From: Saccopteryx bilineata
Lineage: Eukaryota; Chordata; Mammalia; Chiroptera; Emballonuridae
DNA: 64,000 nucleotides
Reading direction: 5' to 3'
NCBI RefSeq assembly: GCF_036850765.1
Contig: NC_089492.1
Span: 293,468,590-293,532,589, forward strand
Shown: positions 1 through 11,235 of the stretch, one piece after another
Layout: each line of letters opens with the position of its first letter
Position numbering within the stretch: the stretch's first letter is position 1
Program-made: the position numbers and the translations under genes
Notes under the pieces: generated by a model
The model's input: the letters and a program-made list of their open reading frames with translations, nothing else
What the model was told of the DNA's origin: nothing
The model's database searches: none

Positions 1-504
1 AATGAAACCCTCTTGTGGGCTGGCCGTGGCCAGTCAAAAGCTAGATATTTCTGGATCACTTCCTCAAAAAGCACAGAGAATTGAGTGTTCTGGCCTGGGA
101 GCACATCCACACCTTTCCCTGCCCCTTTGTCTTCCCGTACAGGCGTGCGTCTCCTAAACTCTAAGAGTCCCCATGATACTTGCAACAGTGGAGCAACGGG
201 CAGCAGCAGCTCACCCCAGGCTAACCCCTGAATCTGTCTCCAAGGTCCCCTTTTCTCTGGCTCTCCAGGGACTCAAAGCACCCCTGCCTAGTCTCTCTCC
301 TGTTGCTTCTTCTATGCTAGGCCCTTCCTTGTTTCACTGTCCCCATGCTTAATAAGCATATTCTGAAAAAAAATAAATAAAAATAAAGACAAGCAGCAGC
401 ACAGAGCAGGTACCTATATCTGCCTCCTTGTTTCATTGTCTCTTTGGGGACTATGACAGGGCTGAGTGGCTGTAAAACGCTTCCTACAGGACAACCAGAT
501 AGCC

Positions 505-985
505 ACACGCAAAAGAATCAAGTTGGTCCGCTACCTCACACCATATATAAAAAACTCAAAATGAATCAAAAGACATAGATGTAAATGCTAAAACTATTCA
601 ACAGAAGAAGACACAGGGATAAATCTTCATAACCTTAGATTTGGCATAAGATTCTTAGATGTGGCAGAAAAAGTACAAGCAATAAATAAACTGAACTTCA
701 TCAAAGTTAAAAACACTTGTGCTGCAAAGGGCACTCTAGTGAAAAGACACCCACATAATGGGAAATACTATACTGCTCACAAAAATTAGGAGATACTTCA
801 AAATGAATATGAAGATGTAAACTACCCCCAACATTTGTGTATTATATAATTGCAAAGCACATATCTGATAAAAGACTTGTATCTAAAAGATACAAAAAAC
901 ACAACTCAGTAATAAAGAGCAAACTAAATACAACAAAAGAGATATAGGAACATATAACATATAGAGAATGCACAGAAGAATACAC
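505..985 (+). mobile_element. L1 ORF2-end fragment
   Basis: Contains CTCAAAATGAATCAAAAGAC, TTCAACAGAAGAAGACACAG and AACTTCATCAAAGTTAAAAA, typical of the L1 ORF2 3' region in sense. A mariner end interrupts it near 772. Confidence 0.75.
772..820. mobile_element. Truncated mariner MITE end
   Basis: TACTGCTCACAAAAATTAGG followed by AAAATGAATATGAAG matches one end of the MITE at 8262-8851. It sits inside an L1 fragment. The other end is not found. Confidence 0.5.
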
Positions 986-990
986 AAATA

Positions 991-1330
991 GGCCCTGGCT
1001 GGTCAGCCTGCTGTGTGGAAATCCTGGGTTCAATTCCCAGTCTGAGCACACAGGAGAAATGACCATTTGCCTCCCCACTTCTCTCCTGTCTCTCTCTCTA
1101 ACTCTCTCTTCCCCTTCTGCAGCCGAGGCTCCGTTGGAGCAGAGTTGGCCCCGGGCACTGAGGACAGCTCCATGGCTTTGCCTCGTAGCCCAGTTGCCGA
1201 TCAACAGAGCAACAGCCCCAGATGGGCTGAGCATCACCCCCTGGTGGGCTTGGCGGGTGGATCCTGGTCAGAGCGCATGCGGGAGTCTGTCTCTCTGCCT
1301 CCCCCTGTCTCACCTAAGGAAAAAAAAAGA
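991..1330 (+). repeat. SINE-A
   Basis: Head and tail present; flanked by ATACACAAATAG / ATACAAATAG. Confidence 0.8.
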
Positions 1331-1416
1331 ATATACAAATAGTGAATAATCACAAGATGCAAATCTAATCAAAATGCAAATCAAAATCAGAAACTACCTC
1401 AATTTTTTTTTTACAC

Positions 1417-1620
1417 TGGTATTTTTTTTTTTTATTCATTTTTAGAGAGGAGAGAGAGACAGAAAGGGAGAGAGAGGAGAGAGAGACAGAGAGAAAGCGG
1501 GGAGGAGCTGGAAGCATCAACTCCCATATGTGCCTTGAACAGGCAAGCCCAGGGTTTTGAACCGGCGACCTCAGCATTTCCAGGTCAACGCTTTATCCAC
1601 TGCGCCACCACAGGTCAGGC
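1417..1620 (-). repeat. SINE-C
   Basis: Reversed head GTGGCGCAGTGG... and AT-rich tail. Confidence 0.8.
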
Positions 1621-1655
1621 TGCAACTACCTCAATTTTAAAAGAAAATTTTCTTT

Positions 1656-1687
<32 letters not shown>

Positions 1688-2059
1688 TTTTTCTTTTTGC
1701 ATTCTTCCAAAGCTGGAAACAGGGAAGCAGTCAGACAGACTCCCGCATGCGCCCGACCGGCGTCCACCCAGCATGCCCACCAGGGGGCGATGCTCTGCCC
1801 CTCTGGGGCGTTGCTCTGTTGCATCCAGAGCCATCCTAGCACCTGAGGCAGAGGCCAAGGAGCCATCCTCAGCGCCTGGGCCATCTTTGCTCCAATGGAG
1901 CCTCAGCTGCAGGAGGGGAAGAGAGAGACAGAGAGGAAGAAGAGGGGGAGGGGTGGAGAAGCAGATGGGCGCTTCTCCTGTGTGCCCCGGCCAGGAATAG
2001 AACCCGGGACTCCTGCACACCAGGCCAACGCTCTACCATTGAGCCAACCGGCCAGGGCC
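1656..2059 (-). repeat. SINE-A with (TTTA)n tail
   Basis: Flanked by near-identical AAAGAAAATTTTCTTTAT copies. Confidence 0.85.
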
Positions 2060-2107
2060 AAAGAAAAATTTCTTTATTTTAAAGAGTGTTTCTTTTAAGA
2101 AAAACAC

Positions 2108-2305
2108 TGCCTGACCTGTGGTGGCGCAGTGGATAAAGCGTCGACCTGGAAATGCTGAAGTCGCTGGTTCGAAACCCTGGGCTTGCCTGGTCAAGGCATA
2201 TATGGGAGTTGATGCTTCCAGCTCCTCCCCACGTTCTCTCACCTCTCTCTCTCCCTCTCTCTCTTTCTCTCTCCTCTCTAAAATGAATAAATAAAATTAA
2301 AAAAA
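2108..2305 (+). repeat. SINE-C
   Basis: Full head, body and A-rich tail. Confidence 0.85.
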
Positions 2306-2311
2306 AACAAA

Positions 2312-2641
2312 CCTTTTTTTTTTTTTTTTACAGAGACAGAGTCAGAGAGAGGGATAGATAGGGACAGACAGAAAGGAATAGAGAGAGATGAGAATCATCA
2401 TCAGTTTTTTGTTGCAACACCTTAGTTGTTCATTGATTGCTTTCTCATATGTGCCTTGACCACGGGCCTTCAGCAGATCGAGTAACCCCTTGCTTCAAGC
2501 CAGCGACCTTGGGTCCACGCTGGAGAGTTTTGCTCAAACCAGATGAGCCCCGTGCTCAAACTGGCGACCTCGGGTCTTGAACCTGGGTCCTTCCACATCC
2601 CAGTTCAATGCTCTATCCACTGTGCCACAGCCTGGTCAGGC
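2312..2641 (-). repeat. SINE-B
   Basis: Full-length reversed copy. Confidence 0.85.
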
Positions 2642-2642
2642 A

Positions 2643-3268
2643 CAAGTAGATTTTTAAAACAGTAAAGAAATGATAGTACAGGGTGGCTGTGGAAAAAAAA
2701 TAGCTGACCCTTTTGGATGGAGACAGAGGTTTTTACTCCTGCCCCTCCTCACCTCCCACTCAGAAGCTCCTCCAACCCTGATGCACGCTCCCTGTGCTCT
2801 TTGACCCCACTCACAGCCCCTGCTCTGCATGAGTTGCCAGTCAGAGCCCAGGCACCAGGTCCACTCACCAGTGGTCTGTCCAGACCACAAGTCCTTTCAG
2901 ATGAGTTGTTCATGTCCCCGTCCCCTCCTGGGATTCTAGCAGGAACCTACTCCATGCTGTCTCATGACTGTCCCTGCGTTCCACCTCAGCCTCCTGCAGC
3001 CCTCTTCCTGCTCTGCACTGCTAGGGCCTGAAGGGATGAGCTGGGTCAGACCCACACACTCTCCCAATCTGAGCAGGCCACCCTGGCATCAGCCAGCACC
3101 CAGTCATGGTTCCTAACCTCCCTCCCTCCAGTGCCTAAGTTAGTTCTTGGTATCTCTTCTACCCTCAACCCAAGATAACAGTGGTTTTCTCCAACCCATG
3201 CCATTTGTGTTTAACACACTTGAATGGTTCCTTCTCACCACTGGATAAAGAATGACCCCTTGCAGCCT
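2643..3268. other. No recognised feature
   Basis: Unique-looking ZNF8 intron sequence. I see no exon signature or repeat that I can name. Confidence 0.5.
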
Positions 3269-3405
3269 GGCTGTGGTTGGCTGAATAATGGCCCCCAAGG
3301 ATATCTGGGTCCTAGTTCCAGGAATAGGTGAATGTTATCATAAATGGCAAAAAAAAAAAATTTGTGGATGTGCTTAAGGACTTTAAGATTAAGAAATTTT
3401 CTCTT

Positions 3406-3765
3406 GCCCTGGCCGGTTGGCTCAGTGGTAGAGCATCGGCCTGGCATGCAGAAGTCCCGGGTTCAATTCCTGGCCAGGGCACACAGGAGAAGCGCCCATC
3501 TGCTTCTTCACCCCTCCCCCTCTCCGTCTCTTCCCCTCCCGCAGCCGAGGCTCCATTGGAGCAAAGATGGCCCGGGCGCTGGGGATGGCTCCTTGGCCTC
3601 TGCCCCAGGCGCTAGAGTGGCTCTGGTCGCAACAGAGCGACGCCCCCTGGTGGGCAGAGCATCGCCCCCTGGTGGGCGTGCCGGGTGGATCCCGGTCGGG
3701 TGCATGCGGGAGTCTGTCTGACTGTCTCTGGCTGTTTCCAGCTTCAGAAAAATTTAAAAAAAAAA
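3406..3765 (+). repeat. SINE-A
   Basis: Full length; carries the doubled GCCCCCTGGTGGGC segment. Confidence 0.85.
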
Positions 3766-3779
3766 AAAAATTTTTTTTC

Positions 3780-4147
3780 TCTTTTTTTATTTAGTGAGAG
3801 AATGGGAGGCAGAAACATATTCCTGCATGCACCCCACCCAGGATCTACCCAACAAGCCCACTGGGGGGTGACGCTCTGCCCATCTGGGGTGTTGCTTTGT
3901 TGCTCAGCAACTGAGCTCTTCTTAGTGTCTGAGGCGGAGGCCATGGAGCCATCCTCAGTGGCCAGGGCCAACTTGCTCTAATCGAGCCATAGCTGCAGGA
4001 GGGGAAAAGAGAAAGAGAGAGAGAAGCGAGAGGAGGAGGGGTGAAGATTCAGATGGTCGCTTCTCCAGTGTGCCCTGACTGGGCGGAATCATACCTCGGA
4101 CATCCACATGCCAGGCCAATGCTCTACCACTGATGAAACTGGCCATG
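3780..4147 (-). repeat. SINE-A, divergent
   Basis: Abuts the previous SINE-A tail to tail (A-run then T-run). Confidence 0.8.
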
Positions 4148-4194
4148 CAAAGATAAAGAAATTATCCTGGATTATCCAGGTCAGCCCTAAAGTA

Positions 4195-4358
4195 ATCATA
4201 TATGGTTAGAATGTCATTCCAATACTCTAAGGTTGCAGGTTCGATCCCCAGTCAGGGAGCATACAAGAATCAACCAATGATGTATAAATAAGTGGAACAG
4301 CAAATTGATGTTTTTTTCTCTTTCTCCTTCTTCCTTCCTCTCTAAAATCAATACATAC
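4195..4358 (+). repeat. SINE-D
   Basis: TTCGATCCCCAGTCAGGG with ATCAACCAATGATG body. Confidence 0.75.
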
Positions 4359-4359
4359 C

Positions 4360-4734
4360 TTTTTTTTTTTTTTAATTTTTCTGAAGCTGGAAATGGGGAG
4401 GCAGTCAGACAGACTCCCGCATACGCCCAACCGCGATCCACCAGGCATGCCCACCAGGGGGCGATGCTCTGCCCATTTGGGGCGCCGCTCTGTCGCAACC
4501 AGAGCCATTCTAGTGCCTGAGGCAGAGGCCATGGAGCCATTCTCAGTGCCTGGGCCAACTTTTGCTCCAATGGAGCCTTAGCTGCGGGAGGGGAAGAGAG
4601 AGACAGAGAGGAAGGAGAGGGGGAGGGGTGGAGAAGCAGATGGGCGCTTCTCCTGTGTGCCCTGGCTGGGAATCGAACCCGGGACTCCTGCACACCAGGC
4701 CGATGCTCTACCACTGAGCCAACCGGCCAGGGCC
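4360..4734 (-). repeat. SINE-A
   Basis: Full-length reversed copy, inserted at the SINE-D tail; ATACCTTTTTTTTT on both sides. Confidence 0.85.
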
Positions 4735-4765
4735 CATACCTTTTTTTTTTAATTATAGAAGGTAG

Positions 4766-4979
4766 CCTAACCAGGCAGTGGCACAGTGGATAAAGCATCA
4801 ATCTGGAACGCTGAGGTTGCTGGTTTGAAACTCCGGGCTTGCCTGGTCAAGACACATATGACAAGCAACAAGCAAGCAATGAACAACTAAAGTGAAGCAA
4901 CTATGAGTTAATACTTTCCTCCTTTCTCTCTTCTCTCTGTAAAATCAATAAATAAAAATCTTTAAAAAAAAAAAAAAAG
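4766..4979 (+). repeat. SINE-C/B intermediate
   Basis: SINE-C head, but keeps the GCAATGAACAACTAAAGTG part of SINE-B. Confidence 0.7.
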
Positions 4980-5005
4980 AAAACAAGATGCTATGCTGCT
5001 GGCTT

Positions 5006-5374
5006 TTTTTTTTTTGTATTTTTCTGAAGCTGGAAACAGGGAGAGATAGTCAGACAGACTCCCGCATGCGCCTGACCGGGATCCACCCGGCACGCCCACC
5101 AGGGGGCGATGCTCTGCCCCTCCGGGGCGTCGCTCTGCCGCGACCAGAGCCACTCTAGCGCCTAGGGCAGAGGCCAAGGAGCCATCCCCAGCACCCGGGC
5201 CATCTTTGCTCCAATGGAGCCTTGGCTGCGGGAGGGGAAGAGAGAGACAGAGAGGAAGGAGGGGGGGGTGGAGAAGCAAATGGGCGCTTCTCCTATGTGC
5301 CCTGGCCGGGAATCAAACCCAGGTCCCCCGCACGCCAGGCCGACGCTCTACCGCTGAGCCAACCGGCCAGGGCC
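5006..5374 (-). repeat. SINE-A
   Basis: Full length; TGCTGCTGGCTTT is copied on both sides. Confidence 0.85.
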
Positions 5375-5577
5375 TGCTGCTGGCTTTGAAGATAAACAAA
5401 GGGCCGAAACAAGGAAGTAAGGTCTATAGCACTGATACCAAGAAAAGCTGAGGAAACAAATTCTCCCCTACAGCCTTGACGGGAAGGGTGACTGCTCACA
5501 CCTTGAGTTCAACTCACAGGCAATGATCTCAGATGGCTGACCTCCAAAATGTAAGAATGTGCATTGTTTGTTTGTTT

Positions 5578-6300
5578 TTAAATATATATGTATATATTTT
5601 GTGACCGAGACAGAGAGAGGCACAGATAGGAACACACAGAAAGGGAGAAAGATTTCGAGAAGCATCAATTCTATTCTTTTTTTTTTTTTTGTATTTTGTA
5701 TTTTTCTGATGTTAGAGGAGGGGAGGCAGTCAGACAGACTCTCACATGCGCCCAACTAGGATCCACCTAGCATGGCTACCAGGAGGCGATGCTCAGCCCA
5801 TTTGGGCCGTTGCTCCGTTGCAACCAGAGCCATTCTATCGCATGAGGTGGAGGCCATGGAGCCATCCTCAGTGCCTGGGCCATCTTTGCTCCAGTGGAGC
5901 CTTGGCTGCAGGAGGGGAAGAGAGAGATAGAAAGGAAGGAGAAGGGGAACGGTGGAGAAGCAGATGGGTGCTTCTCCTGTGTGCCCTGGCTGGGAATCGA
6001 ACCCAGGACTTCCACACGCCAGACCGACGCTCTACCACTGAGCCAACTGGCCAGGGCTAAGAAACATCAATTCTTTTTTGCGGCACCTTAGTTGTTCATT
6101 GATTGCTTTCTCATATGTGCCTTGACGGAGGGGCTACAGCAGAACGAGTGACCCCTTGCTCAAACCAGCAACCTTGGGCTCAAGCTGGTGAGCCTTGCTC
6201 AAACCAGATGAGCCTATGCTTAAGCCATCGACCTCGGGGTTTCAGCCCTGGGTCCTCTGCCTCCCAGGCCGACACTTGATCCACTGCGCCTGGTCAGGCT
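5578..6300 (-). repeat. SINE-B, split
   Basis: Interrupted by the SINE-A at 5675-6058, with AGAAGCATCAATTCT / AGAAACATCAATTCT at the breaks. Confidence 0.8.
5675..6058 (-). repeat. SINE-A nested in SINE-B
   Basis: Full-length copy in the same orientation as its host. Confidence 0.85.
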
Positions 6301-6302
6301 AA

Positions 6303-6459
6303 AATGATTTTTTATTTATTAATTTCAGAGAGAGAGGAAGGGAGAGAGAGAGACAGAAACATCAATCTGTTTCTATATGTGCCCTGACCAGGGATTAAAC
6401 TGGCAACCTTTACATACTGGGATGATGCTCCAACCAACTGAGCTAGCCGGCCAGAGCTA
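6303..6459 (-). repeat. SINE-D
   Basis: Reversed Ves-like copy. Confidence 0.75.
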
Positions 6460-6559
6460 AATGTGCATTGTTTACCACCAAGTTTTTGGTAATCTGTTAC
6501 AGCAATCACAGGAAGCTAACACACTAGACCTCAAACCCTCCACTCTACTCCTTCCCACC

Positions 6560-7406
6560 TGTGGGGGCCAGCCTCCAAGATGGCCCCACAAGATCCCTGG
6601 CCCTTGTGCAGTCCCCTCCTATACAGAGCAGGTTTGACTTGTGTCTCTGATAGGATGTTGTCAGAGTATGAATTCTGTGGAAATGACAGAGTATGAATTC
6701 TAACCTCAGGTCACAAAAAGCATTGTGGCATCCACGCCTTCTCCTGGATCAGTCGTTCTGTGGGAAGCTGCATGCCATGTAAGGACATATAAACAGCTCC
6801 ACAGGAGCCAACGTGGGAAGGAACGAAGACCTCCTAGCAAGTGTCACTTGAGTGAGATAACTTGAAGGTTGGTCCTCCAGGCCCATCAAGAATCAGGGGA
6901 CAACTTGACCAGGTGGTGATGCAGTTGATAGAGTGTCGACCTAGGATGCTGAGGACTCAGGTCCCCTGAGGTCACTGGCTTAAGCATAGCAGTCACTGGC
7001 TTTGTGGGAGCCCCTGGTCAAGGCACGTATGAGAAGCAGTCAATGAACAACTAAAGTGCTGCAACTATGACTTGAGGCTTCTCATCTTTCTCCCTTTTTG
7101 TCTGTCTGTCTCTGACTTGCTCACTAAAAAAAGAAAAAGAAAAAAGAATCATGGGAGAACAGTCTGGGCTAATACCTTGGCTGTAACTTCATGAGCCCAG
7201 GGCAGGACCACGAGCTAAGTCATTCCAGGGTTCCTATCATCAAAAACTGTGAGATAGACAACTTCCCTGGCCTCCATCTTACCTCGGGGCCAGGGAACCT
7301 TGCTGGGCAGGATGAGCACTCTGTACTCAATAAAGCCTTTTACTATTCCACACTTTGTGGCTCCGAGCCTTCTTCCTTCCTTCTCAGCAGGGAAAAATAC
7401 CTTACA
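6560..7406 (+). mobile_element. Endogenous retrovirus 5' LTR
   Basis: Starts TGTGGGGGCCAGCCTCC and ends ...CTTACA just before a primer-binding site. Contains AATAAAGCCTTTTACTATTC as poly(A) signal with a U5-like end. A SINE (6905-7147) is inserted, so the LTR proper is about 600 bp. Plus orientation, antisense to ZNF8. Confidence 0.7.
6905..7147 (+). repeat. SINE-B variant inside the LTR
   Basis: Shortened body; flanks AAGAATCAGGGGA / AAGAATCATGGGA are the target copies. Confidence 0.8.
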
Positions 7407-7409
7407 TTT

Positions 7410-7423
7410 TGGTGCCGAAACCC
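7410..7423 (+). other. Retroviral primer-binding site, tRNA-Phe type
   Basis: TGGTGCCGAAACCC is complementary to the 3' end of tRNA-Phe. It follows the LTR end by three bases. Confidence 0.75.
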
Positions 7424-8200
7424 AGGAGGAGTAGAAGTCCGCAAGGACCGCTCCTCTTCCTCATCTCCTCTGAGAAAGAACCAGGATCTCCGACCTTCCA
7501 CCCACTTTGGCGCACGGTGCGGTAAGTCCCTTGCCTCCGCCTTCCTCTCAATTCTTTCCTCCGACACTCCGTCTGAAACCGTAGCTACGTCAGGGAAGTC
7601 TTTTCCGTCCGTCCGAGTGTGTGTGCTGTGGAGACCTCCCCAAGCACATCCGCTTTACCTTTTCCATCCGTGGCCGGACCTTGAGTTTTTAGGACGCTAA
7701 TACTCAAATCTGACCACTCTGAGGACTGAGGGCGGCTGTGGGAGCACAGGAATTTCCCTCCCTAAGGAAGAAGAAACTGTTGTTCTTCTCTGCTGTGGCC
7801 AGGCCACAGAACCCATTGAATTAGCCTCTTGAAGGGACTTTCGGTGTTAACACCCTCACCAATTTAACTATCGCCAAAAAAGCTGGGAACTGATTGGAGA
7901 TCTCTTACATACACGGCTTCTTAATTATTTGCGCGCCAGTCCTTAATCTCTGTGCCGCCTGTTCCATCATGCAGGCCTTTTTTTGGCCAGAGAAACCTCA
8001 CCTAAAACCTCCACTCCTAATCTTTCCTTCTCCGCGGACTCCCAACTCTCTCTCCCTCCTGTCTGACCCCCAGGGGCACCCTCTCTCGGGACTTTTCTCT
8101 GGTCCCTCTGCGGACCTCTTTTGTGCTCGGGTCTCTTCCCTCTGAGAGCCCCCTCCCCTCCCTTTGCAAAAACCTGTAGAAAAATTGTAAAAAAAAAACG
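7424..8200 (+). mobile_element. Retroviral leader remnant
   Basis: GC-rich leader after the primer-binding site, with a splice-donor-like GCG|GTAAGT at about 7521. It ends in an A-rich stretch near 8190. I see no intact gag, pol or env; the element is truncated here and no 3' LTR is found. Confidence 0.55.
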
Positions 8201-8261
8201 AAAAAAAAAAACTGTGAGATAAAATTTATTGTTTTAGGTGACTACATTTTTGGAACATTTA

Positions 8262-8851
8262 CACTGCTTACAAAAATTAGGGGATCAGGTACTTTGCATC
8301 TACTCCACTACTTTCAGCCTTTTATCAATATATAGTACATTTTCACCAATGAAATGAGTTAGTTTTGCATCTCATTTGCATAATCAAACAACTTTCTTTG
8401 ACTTGTCTTTGCTTTTCTGATGTTCTTGTTTAATGAAAAAAAACCAAATGCTTTTTTTTTTATCCCTTCATATTCATTTTGAAATATCCCCTATTTTTTT
8501 TTTTTTTTTTTTGTGGCAGAGACAGAGAGAGTCAGAGAGAAGAACAGATAGGGACAGCCAGGAAGGGAGAGAGATGAGAAACATCAATTCTTCATTGTGG
8601 CTTCTTAGTTGTTCATTGATTGATTTCTCATATGTGCCTTGACTGGGGGCTACAGCAGACTGAATGACCCCTTGCTTGAGCCAGCGACCCTGGGTCCAAG
8701 CTGGTGAGCCTTGCTCAAACCAGATGAGCCCGTGCTCAAGCTGGCGAACTTGGGGTCTCGAACCTGAGTCCTCCACATCACAGTCCGATGCTCTACGCAC
8801 TGCGCCACAACGTGGTCAGGCTGAAATATCCCCTAATTTTTGTGAGCAGTA
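8262..8851. mobile_element. mariner/Tc1-like MITE split by a SINE
   Basis: Inverted ends CACTGCTTACAAAAATTAGG and (reversed) TACTGCTCACAAAAATTAGG are bordered by TA dinucleotides. About 255 bp of element remain after removing the SINE-B at 8492-8821, which is bordered by a copied GAAATATCCCCT. No transposase. Confidence 0.75.
8492..8821 (-). repeat. SINE-B inside the mariner MITE
   Basis: Full length. Confidence 0.85.
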
Positions 8852-9056
8852 TATTATACAAATGCAGATAATGTTCTTTCTCCTAAGCCTCTCTGGCTGC
8901 TGACAAAGACTCTCTCCTTGTCCAAACTTCACTCTGGCTCCTCTGAACCTTTATTCTTCTGTGTTTATTTGTGCATCACGTAGTTTTTACCAACAACATG
9001 AGAGGTCAAGTCTGTTTGGCCAGGATCCCCATCCTCCAGATGTGATCACTACCCAT

Positions 9057-9342
9057 ATCTTTTTTTTGTTTGTTTTTTTAAGTGAGAGGAGGGAAGACAG
9101 AGAGACAGACTCCCATATGTGCCTAGACCCAAATCCACCCAGCAACTCCCGCCTAGGGCCAATGCTTGAATCAACCAAGCTATTCTCAGTGCCCAGGGCG
9201 ACACTCAGACTAACAGAGCCACTGACTGCAAGGGAGGAAGAGAAACAGAGGGGGTAGAAATAGGGGAAGAAAAGCAGATGGTCACCTCTCATGTCCACAT
9301 GCCAGGCCAACGCTCTATTTACTGAGCCAATTGGCCAGGGTC
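9057..9342 (-). repeat. SINE-A, old and divergent
   Basis: Recognisable head and CCAGGCCAACGCTCTATTT. Confidence 0.65.
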
Positions 9343-9360
9343 CTATATGTGTGTGTGTGT

Positions 9361-9531
9361 GTTTTAATATTTATTGATTTTTTAGAAAGGAGAGAGAAAA
9401 AGGGCCAGGGGTGAGGAACAGGAAGCATCAACTCTCCCATATGTGCCTTGGCTGGGAAAACCTGTGGTTTTGAACCAGCAACCTCAGCATTCCAGGTTGA
9501 TGCTTTATCCACTGCACCACCACAGATCAGG
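9361..9531 (-). repeat. SINE-C
   Basis: Reversed; begins after a (TG)n stretch. Confidence 0.75.
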
Positions 9532-9544
9532 AACTACCCATACC

Positions 9545-9950
9545 ATTTTATTTATTTATTATTTATTTATTTATTTATTTATTTTTCATTTTTCTGAAGC
9601 TGGAAACAGGGAGAGACAGTCAGACAGACTCCGGCATGCGCCCGACCGGGATCCACCCGGCACGCCCACCAGGGGCCGATGCTCTGCCCATCCTGGGCGT
9701 CGCCATGTTGCGACCAGAGCCACTCTAGCGCCTGGGGCAGAGGCCACAGAGCCATCCCCAGCGCCCGGGCCATTTTTGCTCCAATGGAGCCTTGGCTGCG
9801 GGAGGGGAAGAGAGAGACAGAGAGGGAAAGCACGGCGGAGGGGTGGAGGAGCAAATGGGCGCTTCTCCTGTGTGCCCTGGCCGGGAATCGAACCCGGGTC
9901 CTCCGCACGCTAGGCCAACGCTCTACCGCTGAGCCAACCGGCCAGGGCCA
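9545..9950 (-). repeat. SINE-A
   Basis: Carries the ATGGCGACGCCCAGGATGGG subfamily variant; CCCATACCATTTTATTT / GGGCCATTTTATTT flanks. Confidence 0.85.
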
Positions 9951-10059
9951 TTTTATTTTTAATTTAAATTTTTTTTTTCTTTTTACCCATATCTTTTTTA
10001 AAATCTTCACACACCACAATCATCTAGGTAACATCTGATCATGTGGCCTGCTTCAGCAA

Positions 10060-10260
10060 GAATTCCATTAGGTATGTTTAGCAAGAATCCCCTTTCCTCC
10101 ACCCACTATAAAACTCCCATTTTCCTTATTGTGTTGGGAATTGAGCCTAATTCTATAATGAAGACTCTTTCCCTATAACAGAACTGTTCTAAATAAAATT
10201 TGTTTCTTCTCTTTTAACTCCTGTCCAGCTCTTATTTTCTCTGACACTGCTCACTCCCTG
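10060..10260 (+). mobile_element. Possible LTR fragment
   Basis: TATAAAACTCCCATTTTCC followed about 105 bases later by AATAAAATTTG and a pyrimidine-rich end resembles a retroviral R/U5 region. The class is uncertain. Confidence 0.4.
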
Positions 10261-10509
10261 CGGCACCACCCCAAGCAAAAGCCAACTAAAGGATGGTGGA
10301 TTTTGCTCAGATCTGCTGCATACATCTCAAAACATGCACATCTAAGATGACCTCATAGTCTCACTTTGCACACCAAATGTGAAATCATGCCCACCCCAGG
10401 AAACAACAACAACGAAAAAAAGCAGAAAGCACACAGAAGTTCAAAGAGGTGAGCTTCAGGAATTACAAATTACTACTTTTGGCTCCACCAACACTGAAAA
10501 CCATCACTG

Positions 10510-10858
10510 CATTATGTTTTAATTTTTATTTATTTTTAGAAAAGAGGTAGGATCTGGCCTGTGGTGGCGCAGTGGATAAAGCGTCGACCTCAAATGCTGA
10601 GGTCGCCGGTTCGAAACCCTGGGTTTGCCTGGTTGGGACATATATGGGAGTTGATGCTTCCTGCTCTTCCCCACTCTTTTGCTTTCTTTCTCTCTCTCTC
10701 TACTCTCTCTCTAAAAATGAATTAAAAAAAAAGAGGTAGGAAGAGCGAGAGAAACACCAATGTACTGTTCCATTTATTGATGCATTGCCTGGTTGCTTTC
10801 CATATACACCCAGACCCAGGGATCGAACCTGCAACCTTGGCTATCAGGGAGGATGCGT
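10510..10858 (-). repeat. SINE-D, split
   Basis: Interrupted by the SINE-C at 10557-10732; AAAAGAGGTAGG copied at both breaks. Confidence 0.8.
10557..10732 (+). repeat. SINE-C nested in SINE-D
   Basis: Full length, with clean 12-bp target copies. Confidence 0.9.
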
Positions 10859-11009
10859 GATGACCTCTTCTGACCGCATAAGCTGTTCTCCGCCTACTGG
10901 CCGGCCCTCGGTGGGTGTCCGCTGACCCCACGCATTACAGCATCTCTAATCGACAACTCCTGTAACCTATCATCGCGGGGGTCGGGTCCTAGCTGAGAAC
11001 CACTGCGCA

Positions 11010-11235
11010 TGCGCACTCGGGTACCAAAAGACCCCGGGTTCGAATCCCAGCCCCGCCCGTTAGCCGCCAAGCCAGTCAGCTTGGGCCGACTTGCGCCTCA
11101 GTTTCTCCATGTGTCACGAGGGGTAAAGGCGCGTGTTCTGCTCACCGCGCGCCGTGAGGCTTCAACGGTCAGCATCCGAGGGAGACGCGCGGCTGCGGCC
11201 CGCTGCCATCGTTTTGTCATTGTGATTATTGTTAC
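11010..11235 (+). repeat. MIR SINE
   Basis: CCCCGGGTTCGAATCCCAGC followed by a region ending CTCAGTTTCTCC is the MIR core and tail. It overlaps the CpG island, just inside ZNF8 intron 1. Confidence 0.65.

Larger units (their letters stand above)
3270..4195 (+). mobile_element. Ancient LTR-like repeat (MaLR-like), split by two SINE-A
   Basis: GGCTGAATAATGGCCCCCAA and TTATCCTGGATTATCCAGG belong to one common mammalian repeat. The two SINE-A at 3406-3765 and 3780-4147 interrupt it. Class by overall resemblance only. Confidence 0.4.

Noticed and set aside
3420..3485. tRNA-like cloverleaf sequences with A and B boxes (dozens, e.g. head of each SINE-A)
   Set aside because: They are heads of dispersed SINEs followed by the common body and A tail, not tRNA genes.
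4214..4801. Long open frames across SINE-A copies (for example 195 codons at 4214-4801)
   Set aside because: The same peptide strings recur at many SINE copies in several frames; these are repeat translations, not genes.
7191..7700. 169-codon plus-strand frame
   Set aside because: It spans LTR, primer-binding site and leader; no gag-like motif is seen.
1..11000. ZNF8 KRAB exon within the window
   Set aside because: I searched the minus strand for the EEW core and the 127-nt exon layout and found none, so it should lie left of base 1.
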